DNA of 6,798 nt from an uncultured Bacteroidales bacterium (GTDB lineage: Bacteria; Bacteroidota; Bacteroidia; Bacteroidales; Muribaculaceae), in assembly GCA_947177325.1 (NCBI GenBank), contig CAMWUH010000120.1, positions 1-6,798 on the forward strand, written 5' to 3'. Shown piece after piece: positions 1 through 6,690 of this stretch. Under the pieces are notes generated by a model. The model did no database searches. It had not been told where the DNA came from and saw only the letters and a program-made list of their open reading frames with translations. Positions within the stretch are counted from its first letter, which is position 1; each line of letters opens with the position of its first letter. A program made the position numbers and the translations under genes.

Positions 1-207
1 AAAGACTGTAAGAAAGACGGAAAGAAAGGTGACAAGAAAGACGGCAAGAAAAATGGCAAATTTGAAGGCGGCAAAGATCAAAACCGCGAAGCAATGAAGG
101 CCGAAGCTAAAGCTCGTCGCGCTGAATACCTCAGCAAAGTGAAAGAAATTCTCACTCCCGAGCAATACACCCAATTCCTCGAAAACAACTTCTCTCTCCG
201 CCACTAA
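1..207 (+). CDS. C-terminal part of a DUF4890 / Spy-CpxP-like protein (5' end missing)
   Basis: The frame is open from the first base of the window to the TAA at 205-207, giving the last 68 residues of a longer protein. The first 20 or so residues are very rich in Lys, Gly and Asp, with KKDGKK occurring twice. A charged helix follows, and then the ending LTPEQYTQFLENNF. A closing LTPEQ-type segment is typical of the Spy/CpxP (LTXXQ) superfamily and of the related Bacteroidales DUF4890 proteins, which are small, basic, exported proteins thought to act as periplasmic chaperones or stress proteins. The signal peptide and start lie outside the window, so export cannot be confirmed. The reading frame is well supported because it ends just before a terminator hairpin. 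The family name is a judgement from the ending and the composition only. Confidence 0.75.
   Translation, partial: KDCKKDGKKGDKKDGKKNGKFEGGKDQNREAMKAEAKARRAEYLSKVKEILTPEQYTQFLENNFSLRH
10..51 (+). repeat. Imperfect 18-bp repeat with 24-bp period coding for Lys-rich KKDGKK units
   Basis: The segment at 10-27 (AAGAAAGACGGAAAGAAA) recurs at 34-51 with one mismatch, in the same reading frame of the partial gene. It encodes two copies of KKDGKK. It is a low-complexity, probably length-variable stretch, and it sits at the window edge. Confidence 0.7.
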
Positions 208-238
208 TCTTCGCCAACATCAAGCGTAAAACTATAAA

Positions 239-279
239 AGAGATCACTCGATTATCATGTCGGGTGGTCTCTCTTATTT
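239..279 (+). terminator. Probable bidirectional rho-independent terminator between convergent genes
   Basis: The arms AGAGATCACTCG (239-250) and CGGGTGGTCTCT (261-272) pair over 12 bp around a 10-nt loop. In plus-strand RNA all 12 positions pair, two of them as G-U, and CTTATTT follows. In minus-strand RNA the two wobble positions become A-C mismatches, but the 3' arm is followed by UUUUAUAGU, a better U-tract. The hairpin lies 31 bases after the plus-strand stop at 207 and 77 bases beyond the minus-strand ridA stop, so it can serve both converging genes. Confidence 0.75.
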
Positions 280-310
280 GTAGTTATTTGTTTCCTTATG
301 ATGTCGGAAT

Positions 311-328
311 GAAAGCGCGGAAAGCGCG
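311..328. repeat. Perfect 9-bp tandem duplication GAAAGCGCG x2
   Basis: GAAAGCGCG occurs twice head to tail (311-319, 320-328), just downstream of the ridA stop. It also allows a small GCGC-GGAAA-GCGC hairpin. No function is evident, and it may be a replication-slippage product. Confidence 0.5.
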
Positions 329-349
329 TTTACGGCACCGTGACCGGGG

Positions 350-724
350 TTAGCGGGCTGCGATTACCTCGATTTCAACGAGTACTTGCTTGGGCAACTC
401 TCTGACAGCAACGGCTGACCGTGCGGGGAAGGGGGCGGTGAAAGCTTCGGCATAAACGGCGTTCATTGCTGCGAAGTCATTCATATCGGCCAGGAACACG
501 GTGGTTTTAACCACATTGTCAACGCTCAATCCCGCTTCGGCCAGGATGGCTTTGAGATTGGCGATTGATTGGGCTGTTTGAGCAGTTATCCCTTCGGGAA
601 TATTGCCGGTAGCAGGGTCAACGGGAATTTGGCCTGAGATGAAAACGAATGCGCCGGCATCGATAGCCTGGCTGTAGGGGCCGATTGCTCCGGGAGCTTT
701 GTCGGTAGCGATAGGTTGTTTCAT
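350..724 (-). CDS. ridA: RidA family enamine/imine deaminase (YjgF/YER057c/UK114)
   Basis: This 124-residue protein has the full length of the RidA family. RidA hydrolyses reactive 2-aminoacrylate and related enamine/imine intermediates, formed by PLP enzymes such as threonine dehydratase, to 2-keto acids and ammonia in the cytosol. The N-terminal APGAIGPYSQA (Tyr17), the FISGQIPVDPATG strand, and the C-terminal PARSAVAVRELPKQVLVEIE block are all present. Arg102 and Glu117 match the active-site Arg and Glu of E. coli RidA (Arg105 and Glu120), so the enzyme should be active. The ATG at 722-724 is preceded on its strand by A-rich sequence and not a Shine-Dalgarno site, as is usual in this phylum. 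It lies 43 bases after the yihY-like stop, so it is probably the last gene of the minus-strand operon, ending at the hairpin near 240-270. The family call is secure. Which amino-acid pathway it protects is not visible here. Confidence 0.95.
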   Translation of the reverse strand: MKQPIATDKAPGAIGPYSQAIDAGAFVFISGQIPVDPATGNIPEGITAQTAQSIANLKAILAEAGLSVDNVVKTTVFLADMNDFAAMNAVYAEAFTAPFPARSAVAVRELPKQVLVEIEVIAAR

Positions 725-767
725 GACTTTAAAGAATTATTTTGTTGGTTGTGATATTTTAAGGGGT

Positions 768-2105
768 TTAGAGGTCTTTGACTAATGTTGACTCCGTAGC
801 GGCCGAGATTTGAGTCTCGACTTTGTCGATGATTTCAGCCACCGAGGCAAATCGCTCGTTAAAGCCGGGGATAAAATTGGAGGCTCCCGTGTTGCGCAGT
901 CGGTTAAGCATCAACCCTACGGTCAGCTTGCTCGCGTCCATGGCCGGAGCGAGCCCGAACACTTCGGTCTTCGGGTCAATAATAACGCGCATCAATATGC
1001 CGGCTTCAATCAGATAGTTGACTGACTTGCTCACCATCGACGACGGCAGTGAGTATTCCGATGCGATTTCAACATCGGTGATGGGCTGCTTGCCCGACTC
1101 AAAACGCTTCACGATGATGGTCAGCACTGCCAGTATTATTTTAGTGCGATAATTAAAAGATATGCGCGAGATTTCGTTAGAGAAGCTGAAGCGGAATATG
1201 TTTTGAGAGGCATAGCACACCACAGCTCCGGCCAAAGTGATTACCCACACGAACTGCAGCCATATAAGCAGCAGCGGAATGAACGCTACCGAGCCGTAGA
1301 TGGCGTTGTATTTCGACACATACACTTGCCCCGAGATAAACAGCCATTGCAGAATCAAGTAGCTCGTGCCCGCCAAAATGCCGGCTATAAATGCATTCTT
1401 AAACTTGACCTTAGTGTTGGGTATCAGCATATAGACCCCTGTAAAGAAAAGCCAAATCAACACCAGCGAAGCCACGTCGAGCAGGAAGCTCACCATCGGC
1501 GTTACCCACGTAAAGGGTATCACGCGCTCCGTAACCGTTGTGACAAACACAGTCAGGCCGCTGGCGCATATCATCAATATGGGCAGAATGAAGAAAATTG
1601 CTAAATAGTCAGTGGTCTTGCGCCAAATCGAGCGGTCGTTCTTGACTCCCCAAATGCCGTTGAATGCCGACTCAACCGAGCTTAGAAGCGATATCAACGT
1701 GTAGAGGAGCAATACGATGCCTATTCCCACAAACAAACCTCCCGACGTAGATTCCGAAATGTAGGAGTCAGCGTAGTCAAACACCATTGTCAGCAGTTTC
1801 TGCTGCGAGGAGAAGTTAGTCAGCAACTCGTGTTTGATAACCTCCTGAAGCCCGAATCCGCGGCCAATGGCAAAAATCAGCGCTATCGCCGGCACCAAAG
1901 CCAACGTGGTGCGGTAGGTCATTGCGCATGCCTGCGACTGGATGTCGCGGTTGAGAAACGACTTTACCGAAAGGTTAAGCGTTTTCACAATGTTGACCCT
2001 CCAGAGCGAGCGTGTGTCGCTCCACACTCCTCCCATGCAATAGTCGATTGCTTTCTTAAGCTTTGACTGCAGCAATTCTATTTTAGATTTCAAGGCTTCA
2101 AACAT
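768..2105 (-). CDS. YihY/BrkB family inner-membrane protein with C-terminal winged-helix-like extension
   Basis: The protein has 445 residues. Residues ~1-60 are a charged cytoplasmic N-terminus. About six hydrophobic segments follow, near 66-81, 122-141, 168-190, 205-228, 236-260 and 274-300. The segment YNAIYGSVAFIPLLLIWLQ (266-284) is the characteristic YihY/BrkB signature. This family was once mislabelled ribonuclease BN, and its molecular role remains poorly defined (BrkB is linked to serum resistance in Bordetella). Compared with E. coli YihY (about 290 residues) there is an extra cytoplasmic C-terminal region of about 140 residues. Within it, residues ~342-376 (TDVEIASEYSLPSSMVSKSV, then NYLIEAGIL) read like a winged helix-turn-helix. 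Extended versions are known in several phyla, so this is not a unique fusion. The gene starts 51 bases after the rluD stop and is probably in the same operon. The family is secure and the function is not. Confidence 0.9.
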   Translation of the reverse strand: MFEALKSKIELLQSKLKKAIDYCMGGVWSDTRSLWRVNIVKTLNLSVKSFLNRDIQSQACAMTYRTTLALVPAIALIFAIGRGFGLQEVIKHELLTNFSSQQKLLTMVFDYADSYISESTSGGLFVGIGIVLLLYTLISLLSSVESAFNGIWGVKNDRSIWRKTTDYLAIFFILPILMICASGLTVFVTTVTERVIPFTWVTPMVSFLLDVASLVLIWLFFTGVYMLIPNTKVKFKNAFIAGILAGTSYLILQWLFISGQVYVSKYNAIYGSVAFIPLLLIWLQFVWVITLAGAVVCYASQNIFRFSFSNEISRISFNYRTKIILAVLTIIVKRFESGKQPITDVEIASEYSLPSSMVSKSVNYLIEAGILMRVIIDPKTEVFGLAPAMDASKLTVGLMLNRLRNTGASNFIPGFNERFASVAEIIDKVETQISAATESTLVKDL

Positions 2106-2156
2106 ATTTAATTCAAGTGGTTATATGGATAAGCAGCGACATCCGCCACATTCTGA

Positions 2157-3314
2157 TCAGTCGGCCGATGGGGCAGGGGAGTAGGCGCGCCATCGCTCTA
2201 TCATTGCGGTCATATCGGCAGGAACCTCCGAGCTGAAAAACATTTCCCGGCCCGTGCGTGGGTGCACAAACCCCAGAGTGCGGGCATGAAGGGCTTGGCG
2301 AGGACAAGTGTCGAAGCAATTTTCAACGAATTTCCGATATGACCCCGAGCGCTCTCCGCGCAATATAACGTCGCCCCCATAACGCTTATCGTTAAACAGA
2401 GGGTGGCCTATATGGCGCATGTGAACGCGAATTTGGTGAGTGCGCCCGGTTTCCAAAACGCATTTCACCACCGATACATATCGGAGCGGCTCTATCACTT
2501 CATAGTGAGTGACGGCGTGTTTGCCAATTTCGCTGTCGGGCGGAAACACAGCCATCTGCAAGCGGTCGTTGGGATTGCGGGCTATGTTGCCTTCGATTCG
2601 CCCCTTATCGGGGTTAGGGATACCCCAGACCACGGCCACATATTCGCGCTTGGTGGTTTTGTTGAAAAACTGTTTGCCTAAATGGGTTTTCGCGTCAGGA
2701 GTCTTGGCCACGACGAGCAGCCCCGAGGTGTCTTTGTCGATGCGATGCACCAGCCCCATGCGAGGGTCGTTGACATCATAGTCAGGGTTATTGCGGAAGT
2801 GCCACGCCAGGGCGTTGACCAAAGTGCCATGGTAGTTGCCGTGGCCCGGATGCACCACCAGGCCGGCCGGTTTGTTGACCACTAACAGGTCGTCATCCTC
2901 ATAAACAATATCGAGCGGAATATCCTCGGCAATGATTTCCAGCTCATAGCGCGGGCGGTCCATAACGATCTGCACCACGTCGAATGGCTTCACTCTGTAG
3001 TTGCTTTTTACAGGCTTGCCGTTGACAAGGATGCAACCCGCTTCAGCCGCTTGCTGAATGCGGTTACGCGACGATTTCTGCATCTTATCGACAAGGAATT
3101 TGTCGACACGCAGAAGCGCTTGCCCCTTCTCGGCTACGAAGCGAAAATGCTCATAAAGGCCGTTATCATCAGCCTCGGAGTCGTCATCGACATCTTCCGC
3201 GTCAACTTCGCAGGCCTCAATATCAGCCGTGTCAACGTTAACTCCAACATTGACTGCAGACGCCGAAGCGACTTCTTCTCCGGTTAGTTCACTGACGATA
3301 GGTTTCCGGGCCAT
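2157..3314 (-). CDS. rluD: RluD/RluA family 23S rRNA pseudouridine synthase
   Basis: This 385-residue cytosolic enzyme converts specific uridines to pseudouridine; RluD itself acts on helix 69 of 23S rRNA. Residues ~68-115 form an S4 RNA-binding domain (LRVDKFLVDKM, then GCILVNGKPVKSNYRVKPFD). The catalytic domain holds HRIDKDTSG at 190-198, with Asp193 as the catalytic aspartate. RTHQIRVHM (291-299) and QALHARTLGF (340-349) are the other two conserved blocks. Residues ~30-50 are a strongly acidic, probably disordered N-terminal extension; the conserved part begins near LYEHFRF (53-59). The ATG at 3312-3314 lies only 7 bases after the PASTA gene stop, so the two genes are probably translationally coupled. 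An internal start cannot be excluded because the extension is poorly conserved. RluD specificity, as opposed to RluA or RluC, is inferred from the S4 domain and overall similarity. Confidence 0.93.
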   Translation of the reverse strand: MARKPIVSELTGEEVASASAVNVGVNVDTADIEACEVDAEDVDDDSEADDNGLYEHFRFVAEKGQALLRVDKFLVDKMQKSSRNRIQQAAEAGCILVNGKPVKSNYRVKPFDVVQIVMDRPRYELEIIAEDIPLDIVYEDDDLLVVNKPAGLVVHPGHGNYHGTLVNALAWHFRNNPDYDVNDPRMGLVHRIDKDTSGLLVVAKTPDAKTHLGKQFFNKTTKREYVAVVWGIPNPDKGRIEGNIARNPNDRLQMAVFPPDSEIGKHAVTHYEVIEPLRYVSVVKCVLETGRTHQIRVHMRHIGHPLFNDKRYGGDVILRGERSGSYRKFVENCFDTCPRQALHARTLGFVHPRTGREMFFSSEVPADMTAMIERWRAYSPAPSAD

Positions 3315-3321
3315 TGGTGGG

Positions 3322-4017
3322 TTACATATTTAGTGAGCGCAGAAACTCTTCATCTTCATCCTCTTGGAACACACCGTTGCCGGCGTCATTAATGTCGGCA
3401 GGAACAAACTCCTCGGCGTAATCCGAGCCATAGGTTTCCTCAATATAGCTTTCTGCCGGCACTTCGAGCACAATCGCGGCATTGGCCGGAATTTGGTCGC
3501 CGGCTTTCAGAAGCAACCCGTTGTAGCGTGCTGCCACCCTTGAGCTGCTTGAACTCATCTCCTTGACCTTGATGTCGTTGATGCCGAGAGAGCGGAAGGC
3601 GGCCAACGCTCCGCGACGCCCCATGTCAGCGTAAGCCGGCACGGTAATCATGCGAGGTGAGTAGCAGACATAACGCAGGTAAATCGTGCGCCCGTCTTTT
3701 ACCTTGGAGTTTTCGCCCGGCGACTGGTCTATGACAGTGCCGGGTATGCCGGTGAGATCGTAAATTGAGTCAAGCTCTACGCTGAAGCCGTTTTCATGCA
3801 GCGCATTCGTAGCCACATCCACCTTCATCCCTTTCACTAAAGGCACTGTAACGGTGTCGCCGTGATTGGTAAACTTATTGAGGAAAATCACCCCGAGCAG
3901 CCACACTACAACGATAAACGCTATAATTATAGCTACAAAGTTAGATAACACCGGATGTGCTTTCACAAATCGCAACACACGTTGCAAAAACGTAGGTTTA
4001 GGGGCGTCGATATTCAT
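3322..4017 (-). CDS. Membrane-anchored PASTA domain protein without a kinase domain
   Basis: The protein has 231 residues. A short basic cytoplasmic N-terminus (1-25) is followed by one transmembrane helix (~27-46). Two PASTA-type repeats then face the periplasm: ~55-116 (VTVPLVKGMKVDVATNAL, then GTVIDQSPGENSKVKDG) and ~123-187 (ITVPAYADMGRRGALAAF, then GLLLKAGDQIPANAAIVLEV). The tail from 188 is acidic and ends EDEDEEFLRSLNM. PASTA domains bind peptidoglycan fragments or beta-lactams in Ser/Thr kinases and penicillin-binding proteins, but no kinase or transpeptidase domain is attached here, as in related Bacteroidetes proteins. A role in cell-wall sensing or envelope organisation is inference only. 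It is the first gene of the minus-strand operon, with a consensus promoter about 55 bases upstream and rluD starting 7 bases downstream. Confidence 0.88.
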   Translation of the reverse strand: MNIDAPKPTFLQRVLRFVKAHPVLSNFVAIIIAFIVVVWLLGVIFLNKFTNHGDTVTVPLVKGMKVDVATNALHENGFSVELDSIYDLTGIPGTVIDQSPGENSKVKDGRTIYLRYVCYSPRMITVPAYADMGRRGALAAFRSLGINDIKVKEMSSSSSRVAARYNGLLLKAGDQIPANAAIVLEVPAESYIEETYGSDYAEEFVPADINDAGNGVFQEDEDEEFLRSLNM

Positions 4018-4070
4018 TATTGCTTGTGATTTTAGCTATTGTTAGATAAAGGGATTGGTTGATGTAGCGA

Positions 4071-4101
4071 CAAAGTTAGTAAAAAGTCGCGCTATTTGCA
4101 A
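4071..4101 (-). promoter_or_regulatory. Bacteroidetes-type promoter of the PASTA-rluD-yihY-ridA operon
   Basis: On the minus strand, TTG (4101-4099) is followed after 20 bases by TAACTTTG (4078-4071), a full match to the Bacteroidetes -7 consensus TAnnTTTG with a suitable -33 element. Transcription would begin near 4065, leaving a leader of roughly 48 bases before the ATG at 4017. No other comparable promoter was seen before the downstream genes of the cluster. Confidence 0.75.
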
Positions 4102-4220
4102 CTATTGGCTCCGATTATTGAAGACCCCATTCCCCGGCGTTGACAAATAGCAGGGAACGGAGTCTTGGAAAATTTGAACTCATCGCCGTCGCAGCGCGTT
4201 ATATTTTCAAAAGATTTATT

Positions 4221-5180
4221 ATGGAAAACACTCAACAAACAGCCGTCGGATCATCATCGCAGCGTCCGTCGGTCGGTGCATTTATTCTTGGCTCCTCATT
4301 CATCCTGATTGCCACTATTTTTTGGGGCGTTAATATCCCGGTAGTTAAAGCGCTAATCCCAAAATATATGACTGCCGACTCCATCACCGTCAGCCGGTTG
4401 ATAGGTGGTGCAGCGCTTTTTTGGATTGTCTCACTATTTGTAAAAACCGAAAAGATTGCGCGCAACGATTGGTGGCGGCTTATCGTGGGTGGGGCAGTAG
4501 GCCTTTTTGCTTTCATATATCTGCTTAACCTCTCGATGAAATTTGCCAACCCAATCGACGTTTCAATCATAATGACACTTCCACCGGCTTTTGTAATTCT
4601 GATCGGCGTCATGTTTCAACACCGACGTCCCGGCGCCCTTGAATATATCGGAGTAGCCGTAGGGTTTATCGGCGCGTTGGTAGTTATTATTTACGGAAAT
4701 GGTAGTGGAGCAAAGGGCAGCAACGAACTGCTCGGCGACTTAATCGCGCTCGCTTCTGCTGTTTGCTACTCCATTTATCTTGTTATCACGGAGCGCCCCT
4801 CCCACACCTATCACCCCGTTTCGATGCTTCGGTGGACATTCCTTTTCGCGTCCATTCCCGCTCTCTTCCTCCTCGGCTCATTCAATCATATCGGCCTTTT
4901 TCACACTGCTGACGCAACCCCTTGGATTGAGATTGGATTTATAGTGCTCGGCCCGAGTTTCCTTGCCTATTTCTTCCTTAGCGGAGCCTTGAAGCGCATC
5001 GGATCCGAACTGGTGTCGCTTTATCAATATCTACTCCCTGTGTTTGCCACAATTGCAGCCGTCATAATGGGCCTGGGCCATGTGAAATTTATTCAAGTGA
5101 TTGCAATGTTATTGATAGTGGCGGGGATGGCTTTGACAAATATTGGAAAGCGGAAACGCACAAAAAATGTAAAAAAATGA
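4221..5180 (+). CDS. DMT superfamily EamA-type transporter
   Basis: From the ATG at 4221 the protein has 319 residues. About ten hydrophobic segments lie near 20-42, 55-74, 86-104, 112-132, 141-159, 171-189, 202-220, 236-255, 263-284 and 290-308. This is the 5+5 inverted-repeat layout of EamA drug/metabolite transporters in the cytoplasmic membrane. Typical EamA stretches are FWGVNIPVVKAL (34-45) near the start and GDLIALASAVCYSIYLVITE (172-191) opening the second repeat. The C-terminus is basic (GKRKRTKNVKK). The substrate cannot be read from the sequence; members export amino acids, nucleobases or other metabolites. I prefer ATG 4221 over an in-frame TTG at 4140, because the extra 27 residues are not membrane-like and ATG 4221 follows an AT-rich leader. 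The gene is divergent from the PASTA operon, with about 200 bases between the two starts, and no clear terminator follows it. Confidence 0.9.
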   Translation: MENTQQTAVGSSSQRPSVGAFILGSSFILIATIFWGVNIPVVKALIPKYMTADSITVSRLIGGAALFWIVSLFVKTEKIARNDWWRLIVGGAVGLFAFIYLLNLSMKFANPIDVSIIMTLPPAFVILIGVMFQHRRPGALEYIGVAVGFIGALVVIIYGNGSGAKGSNELLGDLIALASAVCYSIYLVITERPSHTYHPVSMLRWTFLFASIPALFLLGSFNHIGLFHTADATPWIEIGFIVLGPSFLAYFFLSGALKRIGSELVSLYQYLLPVFATIAAVIMGLGHVKFIQVIAMLLIVAGMALTNIGKRKRTKNVKK

Positions 5181-5199
5181 TAATTCGTTTATCTTTGAT

Positions 5200-5230
5200 T
5201 TTGCAGAGTTAAGGAAAAAGTGTAAATTTG
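5200..5230 (+). promoter_or_regulatory. Consensus Bacteroidetes promoter of bamD-rpoZ
   Basis: TTTG (5200-5203), 19 bases and TAAATTTG (5223-5230) match the Bacteroidetes TTTG-N19-TAnnTTTG promoter exactly. Transcription should start near 5236-5238. An in-frame TTG at 5228 lies inside the -7 element and so would be upstream of the transcript. This argues that translation starts at ATG 5246 or ATG 5264. Confidence 0.85.
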
Positions 5231-5263
5231 CCGATTGAAACAACTATGTCTTTTTCATTACTT

Positions 5264-6070
5264 ATGCGTAATCTCCTCATAATAGCTTTCATGTCGTTGA
5301 TAATGGCCTCGTGCAGCGAATATCAACGAATGCAGAAAAGCTCTGACCCCAACGAGAAATTTGAGTATGCCAAGCGCGCTTACGAGCAAGGTAAATACGT
5401 GCAGGCCTACACTATCCTCAAGGATGTGGTCACCCAATTCAAAGGCTCGGGTAAAGCTGAAGAGTCGCTCTATCTGCTCGGTATGTCGCACTACGAAAAT
5501 AAAGAATATCCCGATGCAGCCGCCTATTTCCAGAGCTACTACAACCGCTATCCAAAAGGCAAATTCACTGAATTGGCGCGCTATTATGCCGGTTACTCAT
5601 TCTACCTCGACTCCCCCGAGCCCCAGCTTGACCAGTCAGGCACCATAAAAGCCATTGAAGAGTTGCAAGGTTTCCTTGACTACTTCCCCCGCTCAGAGCG
5701 CGTTGCATCAGCCCAAAACGCTATCTTCGAGATGCAAGACAAGCTCACCCTCAAGGAGCTCCAGAACGCTCAGCTCTACTACAACCTCGGAAACTACATG
5801 GGCAACAACTATGAGAGTGCCGTAATCGTAGCTAAAAACGCAATCAAAGAGTATCCTTACTCCAAATATAAAGAGCAACTCGAGATGCTCGTGCTCAAGG
5901 CTCGCTTCCAGGAAGCCTCGCAGAGTATCAACGAAAAGAAAGCATCCCGCTTTCGCGATGTTATCGATGAATACTACTCATTTATCAATAACTACCCCGA
6001 TGGTCCCAACCGTGATGAAGCCGACAACATCTACAAGATTGCAAAAAAATATGTCGACCTCCACGAATAA
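5264..6070 (+). CDS. bamD: BamD, outer-membrane assembly lipoprotein with TPR repeats
   Basis: From ATG 5264 the protein has 268 residues. MRN and a hydrophobic run lead to MASC, with Cys17 as the probable lipidated residue, so this is a lipoprotein signal. The mature part is helical TPR-like sequence: ~33-58 (KFEYAKRAYEQGKYVQAYTIL), ~64-97 (KAEESLYLLGMSHYENKEYP, then YFQSYYNRYP), ~100-142 (ELARYYAGYSFYLD, then FLDYFP), and further repeats near 168-200 and 215-245. BamD belongs to the BAM complex and works with BamA to fold beta-barrel proteins into the outer membrane from the periplasmic side. The call rests on length, lipoprotein signal, TPR layout and the following omega gene, a pairing I know from Bacteroidales. 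ATG 5246 is the alternative start: it has a more A-rich upstream region but a leader of only about 9 bases, whereas 5264 gives about 27 bases and a compact signal peptide. Confidence 0.9.
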   Translation: MRNLLIIAFMSLIMASCSEYQRMQKSSDPNEKFEYAKRAYEQGKYVQAYTILKDVVTQFKGSGKAEESLYLLGMSHYENKEYPDAAAYFQSYYNRYPKGKFTELARYYAGYSFYLDSPEPQLDQSGTIKAIEELQGFLDYFPRSERVASAQNAIFEMQDKLTLKELQNAQLYYNLGNYMGNNYESAVIVAKNAIKEYPYSKYKEQLEMLVLKARFQEASQSINEKKASRFRDVIDEYYSFINNYPDGPNRDEADNIYKIAKKYVDLHE

Positions 6071-6114
6071 TCTCTTGAATTATCAATAATAATCTATAAA
6101 AATCAACCTTACAA

Positions 6115-6450
6115 ATGGACTACAAGAAAAGCAACGCACCGATTAATACCGTTACTCGCGATATGATTGAGCTGTCGGCCGACACCGGCAATGTCTACGA
6201 AACTGTTGCTATCATTGCTAAACGTGCCAACCAAATTGCCGCTGAAATGAAGCAAGACCTCGAGAAAAAGCTCCAGGAGTTTGCCTCTATCAACGATAAT
6301 CTCGAAGAGGTTTCAGAAAACCGCGAGCAAATTGAAATCTCACGCTACTTCGAGAAGCTTCCCAAGCCCACACTTATTGCCGCTCAGGAATACGCCGACC
6401 ACAAACTCAATTTCCGTCGCCCCTCCAAACCCTCTAACATCGACCTCTAA
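6115..6450 (+). CDS. rpoZ: RNA polymerase omega / Rpb6-family subunit (Bacteroidetes type)
   Basis: This 111-residue cytosolic protein matches the Bacteroidetes form of the omega/Rpb6 subunit, which binds the beta-prime subunit and helps assemble RNA polymerase. The key helix NVYETVAIIAKRANQI (26-41) corresponds to the conserved AKRARQI-type segment of omega and Rpb6. The stretch KLPKPTLIAAQEY (81-93) corresponds to the conserved KPT-x-IA-x-QE region near the end. The insert between them (44-75) is a charged helix containing NDNLEEVSENREQIE and is longer than in proteobacterial omega. The gene follows bamD by 44 A/T-rich bases with no promoter match, so the two are probably co-transcribed. 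The ATG at 6115 is preceded by A-rich sequence (ACCTTACAA). A strong terminator 57 bases downstream ends the unit. Confidence 0.92.
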   Translation: MDYKKSNAPINTVTRDMIELSADTGNVYETVAIIAKRANQIAAEMKQDLEKKLQEFASINDNLEEVSENREQIEISRYFEKLPKPTLIAAQEYADHKLNFRRPSKPSNIDL

Positions 6451-6506
6451 TCCCTACGGAGTTAGTTGGTCCCTACATCCCTGACAAGTTTGAATTATTC
6501 ATATAT

Positions 6507-6549
6507 AGCAGCCGCTTGATTTCAATCCGTGATCAAGCGGCTGTTTACT
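6507..6549 (+). terminator. Strong rho-independent terminator after rpoZ
   Basis: CAGCCGCTTGAT (6509-6520) and ATCAAGCGGCTG (6532-6543) form a perfect 12-bp stem. It extends to 14 bp with a G-U and an A-U pair, has a loop of 11 bases, and is followed by a run rich in T (TTTACTTTATT). The reverse strand lacks a U-tract, so it acts for plus-strand transcription, closing the bamD-rpoZ unit. Confidence 0.9.
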
Positions 6550-6563
6550 TTATTATCCGCCTC

Positions 6564-6690
6564 GCTGCTACACGTGCTACACTGTTTTCAGGTCGCTGTA
6601 TCAAGCAAGTGTATCATGTATCGTGTATTAAGTGCTACAAGTGCTACACGTGCTACACTGCTACACAACCCTTGTAGCACGTGTAGCAGC
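6564..6690. repeat. Perfect 18-bp inverted repeat, outermost of several alternative hairpins
   Basis: GCTGCTACACGTGCTACA (6564-6581) is the exact reverse complement of 6673-6690. The same right arm also pairs with GCTACACGTGCTACA at 6643-6657 (15 bp, 15-base loop), and 6651-6665 pairs exactly with 6701-6715 (15 bp). These pairings exclude each other, so the transcript or single-stranded DNA could fold in at least three ways. Confidence 0.8.

Noticed and set aside
1203..1604. Plus-strand open frame of 133 codons opposite the YihY gene
   Set aside because: It is rich in His, Gln and Arg with no domain, and lies wholly antisense to a clear membrane protein gene, so it is a by-product of that gene's codon use.
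2106..2156. Separate promoter for the YihY gene in the 51-base gap after rluD
   Set aside because: No TAnnTTTG element is present on the minus strand in this gap, so read-through from the upstream genes is the simpler view.
4169..4176. AAAATTTG as a -7 promoter element for the EamA gene
   Set aside because: The first base differs from TAnnTTTG and no TTG or TTTG lies 19-21 bases upstream, so it is too weak to list.
4140..4220. Longer EamA transporter starting at TTG 4140
   Set aside because: The added 27 residues are not membrane-like, TTG is a weak start, and ATG 4221 gives a normal EamA length of 319 residues.
4232..4612. Minus-strand open frame of 126 codons opposite the EamA gene
   Set aside because: It is antisense to a convincing transporter gene, shows no family features, and no promoter or terminator fits it.
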